Shown here: piece after piece, positions 33,082 through 43,540 of the stretch
How the letters are laid out: each line of letters opens with the position of its first letter
Numbering within the stretch: position 1 is the first letter of the stretch
From: Silene latifolia
Lineage: Eukaryota > Streptophyta > Magnoliopsida > Caryophyllales > Caryophyllaceae
NCBI RefSeq assembly: GCF_048544455.1
Contig: NC_133534.1
Span: forward strand, 38,936,217-39,000,216
Length of the DNA: 64,000 nt
Direction of reading: 5' to 3'
Made by a program: the position numbers and the translations under genes
Notes under the pieces: model-generated
The model's input: only the letters and a program-made list of their open reading frames with translations
Told to the model about the DNA's origin: nothing
The model's database searches: none

Positions 33082-36000
33082 TAAAACCTCGCTTGTTATA
33101 AATCAATCTCTTACACCTCTACTTCTATAAACCCGTTGCACAAATTCGAGACATATATTTCTCTCCACCAAGGCACCAACATACATGTAACTTATTGGGA
33201 TTTGGGATTCAAATGCTCTATAAGCTCGATAATCACTTTTGAAGTTGTTCACTAATTGGGATTTGGGACCACCAATAGCACAAATCTACGGATTTGGATC
33301 CTCTCCATTTCCTTTCTCTCCATTTCCTCTCACAATCGATTTTAATAATAATTACCCCTTTCACTCCCATTTTTCCTTTACTTTTATGCGTAAATTGAGA
33401 AGCGTTAGATGTTGCCAAAATGCGATCCAGACCATTAATAGGAACTTGCCTCTCCATTTCTTTTTAGGAAATGGAGAGAAATTGAGCTCCAAATCTACAT
33501 GCCAAATTGCCAAAATGGTCATACATCTGATCCGCGAAGAGACATCCAACTATAATAAACACATCAATGACTTGCATGCCTTCTATACAAATAAAAAGCA
33601 CGTCATTTCCAGTTGCACATCTAATAAATAAATCATTTTCAGACGAAAAAAAAAAAAAAAAAGAGAGAAATGCTATGGACCTCCCTCCCTCCCACCTTCT
33701 CTTCTACCTTCTCCCTTTCCCTCTCATAATTGATTAATTTAGTATATATCGTGTGGGGTCGAAAAATAAGTGGATGAAGCAAAAAAACCGTTATTTTAAT
33801 CGGTTGTAAGAGTAAAAAGGTAAAAGAGAACGTAAATAATAATTCTAAAAAAAAATGTTTACATGTCACTCCGAGTGGCATTTTTGTTTCATAATTTGGT
33901 GCAGTTATCTAATCCTATGCGGATCTCATTTGAACAAGTACTTCTGATTCCGAACCTAAACTGGAAATACATTCAATGTCTTGTTCCTGATCGTGTGTCC
34001 ATGGTTTTTCTAGCCCGTTTGTTATGAAGTCCGTCCTATAAACCATTTTCAAGGGTTGTCTGAATGATTACTGCCCTAGGCCCTAGGCCCTAGCCCCAAG
34101 TAACTATTATTGAATAAACCTAGCCAACAATGCGACCAAAACCCGGTAAAAGACTTCCAAACAAGAAGCAAGCTGTCTGAAGTGAGTTTGATCTTGAAAT
34201 CGACCAAAGGGCAAATCTTGGCCAATGCACCATTGATATAGTGTCAAATTGCGAATTGCATTTACCTACACGACCTCAATAGCTCAACCGCGAGAACATG
34301 AACTATCTATGATTAGACATGACAGCTTACCAGACTGACATGATCATGAATGCAAGCAAACCCAAACCCAGCCAATGCTTACCTAATCCAATGAGTCAAA
34401 GACTCCTTTCTTAAGGTCTATGCATGATACAACAAATGACTTGATATTCGAGGATTGGTATATTAACCGGCTTCTGGGGCCAACAATGTGAGATCTCCAA
34501 AGCAAATTACAATTTCTCCAATACACAGATTCGAGGGGAAAACTTCTTCCTTCCATTCCCCTCCCCTCTTCTTTCCTTCCATCCTTTTCCCTGCTTGCCT
34601 TCCCCCTCCCTCCCTTTCTCTTCCATTTTTATATCCGAACTAGCCCTAAGGGTACCCTTGTGCTCCACCAAAGTATTATCCATTTGAAGGGAATTTTCCA
34701 GGTTGCAATGTAGCTTTGGTCAATGCATTACCACCAATGAGATATCTCAATTACATCCTCTCCCTTGGCTCCAAGACAACCCACCCTCCAAACTCTTTGA
34801 TCTCCTTATAGAGTTGTCGCCGCTTCACCACGTGCCTGTCCTCACTGTCGCCACTCCGCTCCTAGGGGGTCGAAGATGGAGGAACAAGTAGTCGAACCTA
34901 CGTTATCCTTACACTTCATATTAACTCTCACCCGCATGTTCTAACACCACTTGGCATTTGCTCCACACTGGGATGGTCCTGCATAGAAAAAGCCATATTA
35001 TCTACAGCAACAGAAAAGCCTATTTCGGGTCAGCTCACATAAATCATACTTCTATTAAATATACCCGTTAATGAGAGAAAAAGGAAAACATGAACAAAAG
35101 ATGAATTAAGATAAGTGGAAAAGAAGTGAAGAGAAGGAAAGGAAAAGACATAAATAGGTAAGTAAACGAGCAAAACCTTCCAAAAGAGCCTTCCACAGTC
35201 CACCACACTTTGCCTAAAAGAAAAACAAGTGGCTGTTTCCTTGGAACAAGCAGAGACTTGTAGATAATGTAGCTTAAAAGTGGAAAGCCATCTAGGAACA
35301 GCTTGATAAAACACTGAAGGCTTAACATCATACAACAGAGAAGTATTATGGTCTCCACTCTCCAGGGAATCACTGTCATATTCTAAAATATCGATTTCAG
35401 CCTTCATTGATCTCATTTGTTTTGCCATAAAGACCACTTATACCACCTCGAAAAGCAGGTCTTCATAGAGCATAATCTACAAGAAGAGAAGAGGAGGCTT
35501 CTCACACAAATTTACCATGTACCACACAACATGCAAACATTACAACTTAGCGCTCACTTGGAATGGTGGTGATTACTACTTCATACTGTTTCATTTGACT
35601 GCATACATTTTGCAAAACATGTGAGGGGACTTTTGAAATTTGAATGCATAAAGTTATGGAAAACATGTGAGGGGATTTTGAAAAACGTATACAATCAAAT
35701 AAAATAGAGCAAGTATTAGCATGATAGAGAACACAAAACCAAAAAAAAGGAGGAAAGTAAAGGTGGTGAAGGGTGGAAACGAAGGTGGTGGGAAAAAGAT
35801 TACACTCCCACTTGGGGTAATGCATTACCCTAAGGGGAGGTGGTGACTGGTGAGCCATTACTCACTGGGATAGAGAAAGTGGCAGACCAATAAAAAATTG
35901 TTTACGATGACCCACTAAAAAATTCTAAGTCATTATCCAAAAATTGGTCAAATGTACAAATAAAGTCGTTTTACGTTGTCCCGGACCCCATTATGTACAC

Positions 36001-36335
36001 GAATCCGCTAATACATCTTCTCTATAACACAACCAACTCTATTTCCCCATATTGTTTAATTTGGGGTCTATTGCAGAATACTTCAGTAACAATTACTATC
36101 GTTCCGAGAAACCCTTGATAAGGTCAATAAGGTATTACGCCATATAGATTCAGATGACCACCCTTGACTCCATAGTCCATAACTCCATACTGCCCCTTTA
36201 ATTCCAACATGCAATACTGAAACAGCTAAGTCATATTTAATTATAAAAAAAAATTCATTGCCAAATGTCAATCTAGCAATTACAAACTGAACAATTATGA
36301 GACTCGGGCGTAATGGAATCAAAGATCAAAGAAAA
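33082..36335. other. Intergenic region without a recognised gene
   Basis: It contains an A-run at 33643-33662, a hairpin at 33453-33482 (CTCTCCATTTC pairing with GAAATGGAGAG), and a pyrimidine-rich tract at 34540-34640. Some minus-strand frames are weakly protein-like (see the candidate at 35279-35437), but none has known motifs. Confidence 0.4.
35279..35437 (-). CDS. Possible exon of an unrecognised minus-strand gene
   Basis: The open frame encodes MAKQMRSMKAEIDILEYD… and continues acidic/Ser-rich to about LHYLQ, where a GT (CAA|GTCTCT) could be a splice donor. It could join the candidate first exon at 36336-36401, but no phase-consistent model was completed and no family is recognised. Treat as a candidate only. 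Confidence 0.2.
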
Positions 36336-36401
36336 ACATACTTGCCTTCTCTCGCTCCTTTAACTGTCATGAAATCAGCATTGAACTCCTGGGTATCCAT
36401 C
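36336..36401 (-). CDS. Possible first exon of an unrecognised minus-strand gene
   Basis: The reverse strand has an ATG near 36401 followed by MDTQEFNADFMTVKGAREGK and a consensus-like donor (AAG|GTATG). An in-frame stop lies upstream of the ATG. Downstream exons were not established. Confidence 0.25.
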
Positions 36402-37700
36402 AATCAACTGCAATCTACGACATGGTAGAGACCGCAAAGTGAAAGTGCAGGAGGCAGCAAACCAGAATCTCAGAGTCACGTCACATAATACATACTGTGA
36501 AACTGTAAGACCCAAACATGAAATTAAAAAGCAAATGCTTGTACATGATCATAGTCCGGCATTCTATAATTTCATTCCAGGAATATTATGATACTGAAAT
36601 AACCATTTTTTTTCGTATCTTAGAAATAAATGTTACACATTTCTGCGGCAGCTCAGGAAGCACTAATCAATATCAGACGACTTCATCTTATTCAAGAAGC
36701 CAAATAACCACTGAATGGGCCATAATTCTAAGATGCATATTTAGTATTGACAGTACAGGACCATTTTCCACTAGGAGGAATCTTTTGACTTTTCGCAGCT
36801 AAAAATACACACTTCTTACAAGATCACAAATTCTCATTTGTGACGGGTATATCCGTCGCAAGCTTGCGACGGATCAAGTATTACCCACGTGAGGTAGATA
36901 AGACAAAAGCAGAATGCCTAGGGAGTAGCAATCTGTTTTGTCTTTTCTAACCACACGGGTATTACTTGACCCGTAGCAAGCTTGTGACGGATATGTCCGT
37001 CACAAGAGAGACTAGCTGTTACAAGATTGTGCCATATGCAATCATATTGCAACCAGTTAACAAAATTTGCTCAATGCAACAATAAACATTCCCATCAGAA
37101 ACAAAATACGAGAGAATAAAGGTCAGTATGTTAGGTAACCCAGTGCATCGTAAGTTTAATATAACATAAGCTTAAATTTGACTAGAATGAACTATAATAC
37201 ATAACAGCATCAAATGTCGAAAAACACTTACCTTAAACCTAACCAGTTAGCAATTAACCTTCCAAATCCAAGTAAAGCAGCTAATCAAATGATCACTTCC
37301 CCATTCTTAATGGTTTTGCATTTTGACCGTCACTTTAAGTGAACATACACACAAGGTTTCACATAAAACCAAATTAACCAATGTAACAAGAAGTACGACT
37401 TGGCGATTCATAATATACAATTTACAAAAGGCCTAAAGCTTTATACTGCTTATGCAGTTATGCCACAAAATATACCCATAAAATCCCAGGAAATAATTCA
37501 ACACAGCAGGATAATCTACAAGGGACATTTCTAGTCATAAAAAACCCGATGATCCAAGTCCCAGATAATTACAGCCAGGAAAAAAGCTTATAGAGAATCC
37601 TGGCTCCTCTACATACGTAGTTTAAGACTAAATTACCTGCATACAAAAACTACAAAGGACACCATGAGAGCACTAAAATGTGAAATAATGCGTTTTTCTC
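36402..37700. other. Intergenic; 3' flank of the J-domain gene
   Basis: Besides the MITE at 36825-37018 there is no gene. The part adjoining 37701 presumably contains the 3' UTR of the minus-strand J-domain gene. Confidence 0.4.
36825..37018. mobile_element. Mutator-type MITE, 9-bp TSD
   Basis: A 194-bp foldback element has arms matching over about 80 bp (TTGTGACGG, ATATCCGTC, CAAGCTTG, ACGGGTCAAGTAATACCC and AAGACAAAA blocks, inverted) and is flanked by perfect 9-bp repeats TTACAAGAT (36816-36824 and 37019-37027). It resembles the element at 27775-27958 in its end sequence (ACAAATTCTCAT) and inner GACGG hairpins, so both belong to one family. Confidence 0.85.
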
Positions 37701-39473
37701 CTAAGATGGCTTAGCCTTCTGCCCCTCTCCAACATTCAATATGGGCAAAGTACTAAAAAACTCGTCAAGACCTTCAAAAAATCCTATGTTTTCTATCGCA
37801 TCTTCCTCCCCATTTACAGCACTGACTGTGTGGGCATGCTCATCACCCTCATTGTTGAACTCCACATTCAAATCTAACTTCCCCATGTTTTTCACCCTTT
37901 TTCTAGCTTGATTCTTTGTAAGAGTAGGTGTTACCTTCCTCCTAGCATCCTCCTTAGCCCCAGAAGTCAAACCTGTACCAACATTTTGCGTACCTGACCC
38001 ATCTTGTACAACCCCCTCCCCAACAGACACTCCACCCCCGGTGCCTAAATTAGGGTTTGCCTGATTTTGGACATCTACATCTTGAGGCTGTACTTTCTGT
38101 TGCCCAGTGGCACCAACAGTCCGTCTCTTGTTCATCTTCCTCTTCTTTTCATATCCAGGCTTTCGGCGCCAATCTTTATCAGACGAGTCATCACTAGGAT
38201 CAGAATCAAAACCATCATCATAGTCAGCATCCACATAAAACCTAGACCGTGAAACAGGTGGCCTCCCCGTGTCCTTAGCTCCCGCAGAAGCACCGCCATT
38301 ACCCGGAAACCGCTGAGAAGTCCCAGCCTCATTCACCACAGGACCATTACCCATGGGATTTATCGCAGGACCCTTACCCATGGGAGAAAAAGGCACCCAA
38401 TTGGACTTCCCCATTCGACTATTACTCTTCTTCCAAACTGCACTCGAAAACCCTAATGGGAAAAAACCCCAACAACAAAACGAAGAAGACTTCTTATTTC
38501 GATCACCCATCGGAGGAGGGTTGGGAATCTCAACACCATGAAATCCCCTCCTACAATTCTGACACCTAAGACTACAACCTAGATACTGTTTCTCATACTC
38601 ATACATGTAAAGACAATAAGGACATGAAGTCCAAAAACTCTCTACACCTCCCACCTCCCCGTCCTCCTCCTCCTCCTCCTCCTCCTCTTCTACCACGGCT
38701 TCAGTATTATCCACATTAACAGTAGCATTATTATCAACAGCATTATTCTTGTCATGCACAACACCATCATACCTAACATGAGTATTATCATTAACAACAA
38801 CATTACTGCAACCAACAATATTAACATTACCATCAATTACTCTAGCTGGTATCGGCCTCGGTATCGTCTGACTCGGCGCAACCGATGTCGAAACTGTGGG
38901 TCCCGTATCCCGAACCTGCCACTGCGATTCCTGATTCTGCTGCTGCTGCTGCCACATAGACAATTCCGCCGTCGGTTGAAAAAACTGAAAAGTATTAACC
39001 TGCGAATTACTCGCCGCCTCCGTATACGGCGGTTGTTGAGGCTGCGGTTGTTGTTGCAAATAAAGGGCTAGTTCGTTATCAAACAACCATTTCTTATTCG
39101 GATCCGACAATACGGACCAACCATCCATAACAAGCTGAAGAGCATAATCCGCGAACGGTAACCGGTTATTATCCGGGCTAAGGAGGAGTACGAGTCGGCG
39201 ATAATGGTCCGCGATTAAATCCGGGTCGCGAACTAACCGGGGGAGCTGAAGAACGGAGTACCAATCCGGTTGTTGAGACGGGTTGACCCGTTTCTCGCCG
39301 GCAAGGACGGTTTCGGCAACGGCGAGGATTTGGTCGGATAGGTTGTTTGTCGGGTCAGATTCACGAGCGCGGATCGCGAATGTTTTAGACCCGAGGAAGT
39401 CGCGGGTGGTTAGGAGCTTAGTTGATAAGGATAACCACCGCTCCGACTCTAGTCTATTGGAATTCGGGTCCAT
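37701..39473 (-). CDS. J-domain-like protein with C4 zinc ribbon, single exon
   Basis: This 590-aa intronless ORF begins at an ATG preceded by a GC/purine-rich leader. Residues 1-60 form a helical N-terminus common to a plant DnaJ-like group (MDPNSN…RWLSLSTKLL, FAIRARESDP). Residues 70-137 are the J-like domain (DWYSVLQLPR…YALQLVMDGWSVLSDPNKKWLFDNEL). The HPD loop is SPD (residues 99-101), so canonical Hsp70 stimulation is doubtful. A Gln-rich linker follows, then an acidic run (about 262-271), a zinc ribbon with CPYC and CSLRCQNC (about 285-307), basic nuclear-localisation-like clusters (RRKPGYEKKRKMNKRR) and a C-terminal LDLNVEF motif, loosely like repression motifs. A nuclear regulatory role is plausible but inferred. 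Confidence 0.88.
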   Translation of the reverse strand: MDPNSNRLESERWLSLSTKLLTTRDFLGSKTFAIRARESDPTNNLSDQILAVAETVLAGEKRVNPSQQPDWYSVLQLPRLVRDPDLIADHYRRLVLLLSPDNNRLPFADYALQLVMDGWSVLSDPNKKWLFDNELALYLQQQPQPQQPPYTEAASNSQVNTFQFFQPTAELSMWQQQQQNQESQWQVRDTGPTVSTSVAPSQTIPRPIPARVIDGNVNIVGCSNVVVNDNTHVRYDGVVHDKNNAVDNNATVNVDNTEAVVEEEEEEEEEDGEVGGVESFWTSCPYCLYMYEYEKQYLGCSLRCQNCRRGFHGVEIPNPPPMGDRNKKSSSFCCWGFFPLGFSSAVWKKSNSRMGKSNWVPFSPMGKGPAINPMGNGPVVNEAGTSQRFPGNGGASAGAKDTGRPPVSRSRFYVDADYDDGFDSDPSDDSSDKDWRRKPGYEKKRKMNKRRTVGATGQQKVQPQDVDVQNQANPNLGTGGGVSVGEGVVQDGSGTQNVGTGLTSGAKEDARRKVTPTLTKNQARKRVKNMGKLDLNVEFNNEGDEHAHTVSAVNGEEDAIENIGFFEGLDEFFSTLPILNVGEGQKAKPS

Positions 39474-42293
39474 TTCGGGTATTCAGGTTGGTTTAATTTA
39501 GGGTGGAGGAAAGAATTGGGGGAAATGGAGAAGTCGGAGAGAGGGAGGGGGAGGGAGTGAGGGTAGTAAGATTGGTGAGACTTGAGAATGGTAGATGCAC
39601 GTGGGCAACATTGTCATTTTCTTTTTAGTGAGTTTAGACTTTAGATTAACTTTATGTTTTCACTTTATGTTTCCATTTCTTCCATTAACAATCTTCATCC
39701 ATCATTAATCTAACAATGGGGAATGCTAAATTTTGTTTAAGATTGTTCTATAAAGTTTGTAATATAGAGAGGTTATAATTTTATAAAATTACTTTATAAA
39801 CAATGTAGGTAGAAATTAAAATGCCAGAAATACATTTATAATTTAAGGAGGTTGAACAGAGTTTCAGAAACTTGAATCGTTTTTCATGAAGTATTTGAAG
39901 CTTTATATGGATGTGTTGATTTATGAGGAAACAACACAATTAAATAGAGGTATCAATATTAGTAAAATGGCATAAATCATTCATTGTAAGTAAATCATCC
40001 TTTTATATACGCAGTTGAAAGAAAGAATTAAATAAATATCTCCAACATATTCATAACAGAAAAATTCCCTTTTCCATCAACTTTTTAACTGACTTTAACA
40101 AACCATCTTAGTCAGCACTCGAATAGAGCTATCATTCACCAATAAGTAAAAGCATATTGAAGGCGAAACCATCAATAATAAACATCACCACAACAACACG
40201 TCAAAACATGATTTGTAAGCACGAGGAGATATATAATGATATTTATTATTTTGTGAGGGTGTTTTTTTTTTTTTGACAACGTTTTGTGAGGGTGTTGGTG
40301 ATAATAAGAGTGTGTAATCTACAAGATTTTATGTTCGGTTGATGTATTATTATTTCATGTGCTTTTACCCCATTTTCCCAAGTTTTTCCTTGCTTCAAGT
40401 GCTCATTGGAGCGAAGGTAGAGGACTAATCGCTTCATCCAGTGTATTTCGTGTTCTTATGCGATTTTATAGGAAAATGAAGTTTGGAGCACATTTGCTAC
40501 TCGTTCTAAGATGCAAATGAAGGCGGAGAAGTTCAACGGACCCCAAGAGTCCTTAGGGGCGGACCCATATCCCAAGGAGGTCCCTATAAAGATTAATGGA
40601 TCAACTCTGGCTTGAGGCAAGGAAAAGAAAGTGAAGGCTTCAACCCTTCCCTAGAAGGAAGAACGAAGACCTCCAACTAGATCCAAGTCGTCCTCCTTCC
40701 CTATTGGCTCCCTTATTGAGAAGAAAGCTAGATTACATTCGTCCCGGTCGGGATTGCATGGTTCTCCGCCGGGAAGCCGTGATCCTACCATTGGTCACGG
40801 TCGGGAAGCTTCCCATCTCGATTGGAAAGCCTCTGTACCAGGCCTATTTCATTTTAACTCGTGTTTCTTATTTTATTAGGGTATATACATCCATTTGTAA
40901 ACCCTTAAAGCACACACAAATTCTAGATCTGGAGAAAACTACTTTAGCTACGAATTTCCCTATTTTTTCCTTAATTAAAACTCAAACTTTCCTCAAGTAG
41001 TTCTTAATCTATCATTAGTTTGTGTAGATACTCATATCTGTCGATATTGGAATTTATGGACTTCCGACAAACACCCGATGATGATAGGACGACATGTACT
41101 TCGTCAGGCATTGTCATTATTTGGGAAATTCGTTTTATGACGTAGGATGGACGTTGTCGATGAAGAATTGCTTTAATTTAAATGATGTTTGTGTTTTAAA
41201 TTAATTTTATGATTTAATTTGAATTTATTTGTCAATTTATTTTACTGAAACTAAAATAATTTTTGATTTGAAAAATCATTTTTGAATTGTTTATTTGATT
41301 TGAATCATTTTTAATGTGTTATTTGATTTGAAAAATCAATTTCGAATGTTGAAAACTCGTTTGTTCACGCGTTTTGGAGCTCGATTTTAGCTCTTTTTTT
41401 AGCCCCTTTTTTTTTTTTACGAATTGGCACGAATCTCGAGTTAGCTAACCCACCTTGCCTTCTACCCATCCAACCTAAGCTCAAACCCCCAAAAACCCAA
41501 ACCAATTCCTTGCACAAATCCATCCACCAAACTGGCAAAACAGCCCATAACCCATGTTTGTTATAGCCCATCGAAACCTTCATCAACCCATCCAATCTAA
41601 CCCAAACTTGTATCCTATCTCCACCACTCCATACTACCCGTCTCCCTCTACATTGAGCACCAAGAAAGTTCTCAAAAATATCTCCTTTATCCCCTTCTCC
41701 AAGCCTACCAAAAGTCGAGGTCAGCTAGGACTTTCCTAAAAGCCGAGTTGTTGCCCTTGTGTTCACACCCATCGACACAGCCTATATATACCTCATATAT
41801 CCATCACTTTTGCATCTCTAAGCTCTCCATAGATCCCTCTGCCATTACCACATCATACACGAGCCAAACAAACCCTAATAAACCCTCTAAACTTCCCGAT
41901 ACAGCAGCAAAGCAGAATAGGAACTCGTCTGCCTTTCCTCTTTCAACCCATTCGTCCTCCCTTCAAATCACCTCTAAAATTCAACATTTCTGCTCCTAGT
42001 ACATCTTATAACATTCATACACATCCTCAATCAAACACTCTATTTTCGCGGTTTTTTCCTATGCAGACCAGTTTTGTTTGTGCTCAGTTTTTGTGTCTTT
42101 CCCCTTAAAACGAGTCCTGCCCACTTACAAATCTTTAATCTACATTCTTTCTTTTTTTCTAAAACATCTTTCAAAACGAATTTTCGTTGAGAAACGAGAA
42201 AGAAATTGCAGTTTGAAGTTCGTGTTTCAGATTTACAAAAAGCGTGTGTGTTGTTGTATTCTTCGTCGACGACGACCCCTTTGAGATAATTCC
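39474..42293. other. Intergenic and unclassified repeat-like DNA
   Basis: 39474-39600 is the probable promoter/leader of the J-domain gene (purine-rich). From about 41100 the sequence is AT-rich, then pyrimidine/Pro-codon-rich (41440-42270), like non-coding retrotransposon sequence, but no bounded element could be drawn. Small ORFs at 40704-41000 and 41748-41999 show no motifs. The Tat-like element inserted at 42293/42294. Confidence 0.4.
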
Positions 42294-43001
42294 TGTTCCG
42301 GGTGTAATTCCAGAGCAGTTATTTGTTACCACCCGTGCTTGTAGAATGTCGTCCTTGATTGAATCCTCCTTTCGGTCTCCTGAAACAGTGAACAAACTGA
42401 GGGCTCGGCTTTGGACCGAGCGAACTCACTCCGACGCTCAAGTCAGTAAACTTAGAAAGATAAGTTGTTGTTACTTGGCGAAGTATATATTGTAGAGAGA
42501 TAAGGAAGATAATACCAGATGAATAGTGATTCTTAGGTTAAATTGTGGATCTCCTCCTCAATGAGAGTTGAGGAGTATTTATAGACTTTCACCTTTTGTC
42601 ACGTAGTGGCCAAGTGGCTAGCGGGTGGAAAGACTGATCTACCCTCGGCCGAGGGACCCATGGCAGGCCGGCGGGCCCTGTTGACTCGCCGCCGAGGGGT
42701 CTTGGATATGAGTTCGCGGATGTGTGCCCCGGCTGGCTAGTTGCCCCAGCCGGGACCCAAGAGACAGCCGACAGTCGCGTCGGTTATTTGTCTAAGCCGT
42801 TGACTTGCTGTGGATATCTTTGACCTTGCTCAATATGTTGACTTGGTCAGCGGGTGCAGAATATGCCCCATCAATTTGCCTCAAGCGTAGTCTATGCCGT
42901 GGTATGGGCTCCGATGTATGTTGAGCGTATATTCTGCGTAAGACGAAATTTTTCTGCCCCGGCTTCTTCTACCTCGGCGTGGCTCTGCTTAGGCCGTACC
43001 A
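42294..43001 (-). repeat. 3' LTR of the Tat/Retand-like element
   Basis: On the minus strand it begins TGGTACGGCC just after a G-rich PPT (plus strand TCCCCCCTCC, 43004-43013) and ends GGAACA at 42294, about 708 bp. A TATA box (TATAAATA on the minus strand, 42576-42583) lies about 280 bp before the LTR end. Edges are from the TG/CA rule and the PPT; no second LTR copy is present to confirm them. Confidence 0.65.
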
Positions 43002-43354
43002 TATCCCCCCTCCACATGGATGTGTAATGGACATCAGATGTGGAAAAGAAAGTGGTGCTGGCCGAGACCGAGGTTGTGAGCGCCGTGTGCTTTGATTGCC
43101 CCACCCGGTCCGACAAGCTTGGTTGATCATGTGGCCGGCGGAGAACAGATACTTAGGAGTTTGTTGAGGAAGATGAATGGGCAGAGAGATTTGAAGGGGC
43201 GTGTTGAAGACGCTTGGTCACTGTTGCATTGATTGACGTTCAACTGTTGCAACGATTGACATTCCGTGGTTGCATGTCTGACACGTGTCTGTTCGCTGAT
43301 TGGCTGACGTTTCATGGGTTGTGCCCTGATTGGTCCTTCTTCATGGGCCTTCCC

Positions 43355-43364
43355 CTATAAATAG
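43355..43364 (+). promoter_or_regulatory. TATA box for the antisense ORF
   Basis: CTATAAATAG lies about 180 bp upstream of the ATG at 43541 on the plus strand, opposite to the element's own transcription. A pyrimidine-rich leader (TTTCTCTAAAATTTTCTTCTC) follows, typical of plant 5' UTRs. This suggests the extra ORF is transcribed independently. Confidence 0.55.
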
Positions 43365-43540
43365 GGCAGTTAGTCCCTGAAATTGGGCACCAATTTCATT
43401 TTCTCTAAAATTTTCTTCTCTCTAAACTTTCAAGGGCCTCTTTCTCTTCTAATCTTCAGAGTCGTTACTTCGGCTAGCACTTTTCTTCAAGGTAAACAAC
43501 CAAATTTCTCTCTTTTTAACTTGTAAGTTTTGTTGTAAAC

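Noticed and set aside
38640-38700. Trinucleotide repeat (CCTCCT) as a microsatellite locus
   Set aside because: It is the coding sequence of the acidic Glu run in the J-domain protein, so it needs no separate feature.
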